Shown here piece after piece: positions 5,759 through 8,201 of a DNA stretch of 8,201 bases. The stretch's first letter is position 1. Each line of letters begins with the position of its first letter. Position numbers and translations under genes: made by a program. The stretch lies in contig CALEJX010000086.1 in NCBI GenBank assembly GCA_937898375.1, positions 1 through 8,201 of the forward strand, in the 5' to 3' direction. The notes under the pieces are model-generated. The model made no database searches. It saw only the letters and a list, made by a program, of their open reading frames with translations, and was not told where the DNA came from. Source of the stretch: an uncultured Ruminococcus sp. GTDB lineage: Bacteria > Bacillota > Clostridia > Oscillospirales > Ruminococcaceae.

Positions 5759-6214
5759 ATGAATGATAACATGACAGCCGCAACGCATATGTTCAATCAC
5801 TCAAAAAAGCTTGCAGACGCCTATGAAAAGGTCATGCAGCCACTTTGTAAAAAGCTTGATATGCCAAAGACTGCGCTTGACGTGCTTATGTTCCTTGCAA
5901 ACAACCCTGAGTTCAACACCGCAGGGGATATATGCAGATACAGGAATATCAAGGCGGCGCTTGTGTCTTTTCATGTAGAAAAGCTTGTGGAAGCAGGCTT
6001 TGTTGAAAGGCAGGCGGTGAAAGGCGACAGAAGAAAATGCCGCCTTGTCTGCACCAAAAAGGCTGAGCCTGTGATAAAAGAAGGCAGAGAGATGCAGACA
6101 AAGTTTGCTCACAAGCTTATAGAAGGCTTTTCAGATGACGATATGGCGCATTTCAGAAAATGCCTGCATATCATGAGCGACAATATAGACGACATATTAA
6201 AAGAATGTTCGTAG
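5759..6214 (+). CDS. MarR-family transcriptional regulator
   Basis: A 151-residue protein, a typical MarR size. The winged helix-turn-helix spans about 36-100: helices from MPKTALDVLMFLAN (35-48) and the GDICRYRNI segment (56-64), recognition helix about 64-79 (IKAALVSFHVEKLVEA), then the wing with the family-typical DRR at 90-92 and CRLVCT (94-99). Flanking helices (5-30 and 103-150) would form the dimer interface. Start is the ATG at 5759 with GGAGG seven bases upstream; an in-frame TTG at 5687 is part of the -35 box and is rejected. Stop lies 15 bp before the ABC gene, so they share a transcript. MarR repressors next to exporters usually release DNA on binding small aromatic or toxic ligands; the ligand here is unknown. 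Confidence 0.92.
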   Translation: MNDNMTAATHMFNHSKKLADAYEKVMQPLCKKLDMPKTALDVLMFLANNPEFNTAGDICRYRNIKAALVSFHVEKLVEAGFVERQAVKGDRRKCRLVCTKKAEPVIKEGREMQTKFAHKLIEGFSDDDMAHFRKCLHIMSDNIDDILKECS

Positions 6215-6229
6215 AAGGAGGTAACAACT

Positions 6230-7987
6230 ATGATAAAACTGCTTAAAAATATGCGCAGGCGAGAGGTGCTTATGGCTGTTCTCTGCGCAGTTCTTGTGCT
6301 GGCACAGGTGTATTTTGATTTGACTTTGCCTGATTATATGACAGACTTGACAATGCTTCTTAATACCGCAGGAAGCGAAACGTCGGATATACTGAACGTT
6401 GGACTTAAAATGCTTGGCTGTACCCTTGCCAGCGCCGCACTTGCTATCGGCTGCGGCTATCTTTCATCAAAGACGGCTTCGGGTTTCAGCTACGCAGTAA
6501 GAGAGAAACTTTTCAACCACGTTATGGATATGGGAAGCGAGGAAATGCAGGATTTTTCCATACCTAGCCTTATAACAAGAACAACAAACGATATCACACA
6601 GATACAGATGATAGTATCAATGGGCTTGCAGATGATAATAAAATCTCCTATCATGGCAGTGTGGGCTGTTATAAAGATACTTGGCAAGAGTTGGCAGCTT
6701 TCAGCTGTGACAGCGGCGTTCGTTGTGGTGATATGCGTGTTCGTTCTTGCGGTAATGGCGACCTGCATACCAAGATTTCGTATCGTTCAGAAGCTAACCG
6801 ATAAGATAAACCGTGTGGCAAGAGAAAACCTCACAGGTATAAACGTTGTTCATGCTTTCAATGCTGAGAAATATCAAAACGACAAGTTCGATGTTCCAAG
6901 CAAGGAAATGATGAACACACAGCTCAAAAACCAGAAAATGTTCGCACTTATGATGCCTGTTATGAACATCGGCATGAATGGTCTTACACTTGTTATCTAT
7001 TGGCTTGGCGCAGTGCTTATCGAGCAGATAGCACTTACGGCTGTTCAAGACAGGATAACGCTTTTCAGCAACGTTGTTGTTTTCAGCACATATGCCACAT
7101 ACGTTGTAATGTCATTTATGATGCTTGTTATGATATTCATGATGCTCCCTGCAGCTCAGGTATCAGCAGAGCGTATCAACGAAGTGCTTGAGCGTGACGT
7201 GAATATAAAAGAGGGAAGCGTCAGCGAGGGAAGAGAGCAGGGTACTGTGGAGTTCAAAAACGTTTCTTTCAGATATCCACATGCCTCTGAGGACGAATTG
7301 AGCAACATAAGCTTTAAGATAAACAAGGGTCAGACCCTTGCAATAATCGGTGCAACAGGAAGCGGCAAGACAACACTTATAAGCCTTATACCGAGATTTT
7401 ACGACGCAACAGGCGGCGAAGTCCTTGTTGACGGCGTAAACGTAAAGGACTACAAATTTGATACACTTTATAATAAGCTTGGATACGTCACGCAGAAAGC
7501 TGTGCTTTTTGCAGGAAGCATAAGAGAAAATGTTTTCTTCGGCGAGAGCGCCGCTCCTGAAACTGACGAGGAGCTTAAAAATGCTATCCAGCTTTCTCAG
7601 GCAGAGGAGTTTGTGGATAAGCTCCCTGACGGCACAGAGCATATGATATCACAAATGGGCAGAAACGTTTCAGGTGGTCAGAAACAGCGTCTGTCTATTG
7701 CAAGAGCGCTTTCAAGAAAACCTGAGATACTTGTGTTCGACGATTCATTCTCAGCCCTCGACTATAAGACAGACGCAAAGCTCAGAGAGGGTCTTAACGA
7801 AAAGCTTAAAGACACAACAAAGATAATCGTTGCACAGAGAATAAGCACTATCCGCCATGCAGACAAAATAATAGTTCTCGACCGTGGCGAAGCTGTGGGC
7901 ATGGGTACTCATGAGGAGCTTATGAAAAACTGCGACGTATACAAAGAAATAGCACTTTCACAGCTTAGTGCGGCAGAGCTTGCATAG
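6230..7987 (+). CDS. ABC exporter half-transporter with degenerate ATP site
   Basis: A 585-residue type IV ABC half-transporter: membrane domain 1-320 with six predicted helices (about 13-32, 57-79, 133-151, 157-179, 240-268, 284-308), then an ATPase domain (about 338-580). Motifs: Walker A GATGSGKT (374-381), Q-loop Q422, signature VSGGQKQR (480-487), Walker B ILVFDD (500-505), D-loop SALD (508-511). The residue after the Walker B Asp is D505, not the catalytic Glu, and the switch residue is Q536 (VAQRIS), not His. This is the pattern of the inactive-site subunit of heterodimeric exporters such as TM287/288 and LmrCD. AAGGAGG sits eight bases before the ATG. With the following gene it should form a heterodimeric multidrug or metabolite exporter in the inner membrane; the substrate is not readable. 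Confidence 0.93.
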   Translation: MIKLLKNMRRREVLMAVLCAVLVLAQVYFDLTLPDYMTDLTMLLNTAGSETSDILNVGLKMLGCTLASAALAIGCGYLSSKTASGFSYAVREKLFNHVMDMGSEEMQDFSIPSLITRTTNDITQIQMIVSMGLQMIIKSPIMAVWAVIKILGKSWQLSAVTAAFVVVICVFVLAVMATCIPRFRIVQKLTDKINRVARENLTGINVVHAFNAEKYQNDKFDVPSKEMMNTQLKNQKMFALMMPVMNIGMNGLTLVIYWLGAVLIEQIALTAVQDRITLFSNVVVFSTYATYVVMSFMMLVMIFMMLPAAQVSAERINEVLERDVNIKEGSVSEGREQGTVEFKNVSFRYPHASEDELSNISFKINKGQTLAIIGATGSGKTTLISLIPRFYDATGGEVLVDGVNVKDYKFDTLYNKLGYVTQKAVLFAGSIRENVFFGESAAPETDEELKNAIQLSQAEEFVDKLPDGTEHMISQMGRNVSGGQKQRLSIARALSRKPEILVFDDSFSALDYKTDAKLREGLNEKLKDTTKIIVAQRISTIRHADKIIVLDRGEAVGMGTHEELMKNCDVYKEIALSQLSAAELA

Positions 7988-8003
7988 AAAGGGGGACTGC
8001 ACA

Positions 8004-8201
8004 ATGAGAAAATTTGAAAAGGCTAGTAAGGGCGAAATGGCGTCCGCTATGAAAAAGATAATAGAGTATATGAAAGGCAGTATCGGCATAGTTGCCGTGG
8101 CATTGATACTTGCGGCGCTTGGTGCGGTGCTGACTATCATAGGTCCTGACAAGGTGGGCGAGATAACCGACCTTATGGCAGACGGTCTTATGACAGGCAT
8201 T
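8004..8201 (+). CDS. Second ABC exporter half-transporter, N-terminal fragment
   Basis: The first 66 residues of a gene cut by the right edge. It starts at an ATG 16 bp after the previous stop, with an AAAGGGGG site eight bases upstream. A short charged N-terminus (MRKFEKASKGEMASAMKKI) leads into a membrane helix at about 27-46, followed by IGPDKVGEITDLM (46-58). That matches the usual first helix and GPxxxGxxxDL stretch of ABC exporter membrane domains. Position and pattern mark it as the partner of the half-transporter just upstream. The partner would be expected to carry the complete catalytic site (Glu and switch His), but its ATPase domain lies outside the window. Confidence 0.85.
   Translation, partial: MRKFEKASKGEMASAMKKIIEYMKGSIGIVAVALILAALGAVLTIIGPDKVGEITDLMADGLMTGI

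Noticed and set aside
5599..5796. 65-codon open frame on the minus strand across the divergent promoter region
   Set aside because: It runs over the marR start, operator and promoter, has no ribosome site and matches no family I know.
7163..7642. 159-codon open frame on the minus strand inside the ABC exporter gene
   Set aside because: It is antisense to the Walker A and ATPase region of a convincing gene, with no ribosome site and a Cys/Leu-rich product of no recognisable kind.

Overview
The window looks like chromosomal core sequence from a low-to-moderate GC, spore-forming-lineage member of the Clostridia. Codon use (many ATA and CTT codons), strong AAGGAGG-type ribosome sites and gene order suggest a Ruminococcus-like Oscillospiraceae/Ruminococcaceae genome. 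This placement is inferred from style and gene content, not from a marker match. I see no RNA gene, insertion sequence, CRISPR array or phage gene.

Left part (1-1746, minus strand): the 5' end of a gene resembling spoIIGA, the sigma-E processing peptidase, runs off the left edge. To its right lies a complete M18-family zinc aminopeptidase gene with its own sigma-A-type promoter. It ends in a clear intrinsic terminator, so the spoIIGA-like gene must be expressed from a promoter in the roughly 60 bp between them.

Centre (1868-5575, minus strand): a tightly packed housekeeping cluster reads leftward as DUF951 small protein, prfA (release factor 1), a Sua5-type threonylcarbamoyl-AMP synthase, coaE (dephospho-CoA kinase) and a membrane-anchored lytic transglycosylase. 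The last four overlap or nearly abut (2-nt gap, 4-nt overlap, 11-nt overlap), so translational coupling is likely. A good promoter (TTGCAA, 17 bp, TATAAT with an upstream TG) sits in front of the DUF951 gene, and a weaker AT-rich candidate sits in front of prfA. The cluster joins translation termination, tRNA t6A modification, CoA synthesis and cell-wall remodelling. prmC, often next to prfA, is absent here.

Right part (5687-8201, plus strand): divergent from that cluster is a drug-efflux-type operon. It encodes a MarR-family regulator, an ABC exporter half-transporter with a degenerate ATP site (Asp in place of the catalytic Glu, Gln in place of the switch His), and the start of a second half-transporter cut by the window edge. 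A 36-bp near-perfect inverted repeat overlaps the -10 box of the marR promoter and ends exactly at its ribosome site, which strongly suggests autorepression. The two exporter genes probably form a heterodimer with one active and one degenerate ATP site.

Nothing here amounts to a wholly new system. The points most worth a second look are the MarR operator architecture, the asymmetric exporter, the spoIIGA-like gene with its possible Spo0A box, and the altered AYNxG motif in the transglycosylase.
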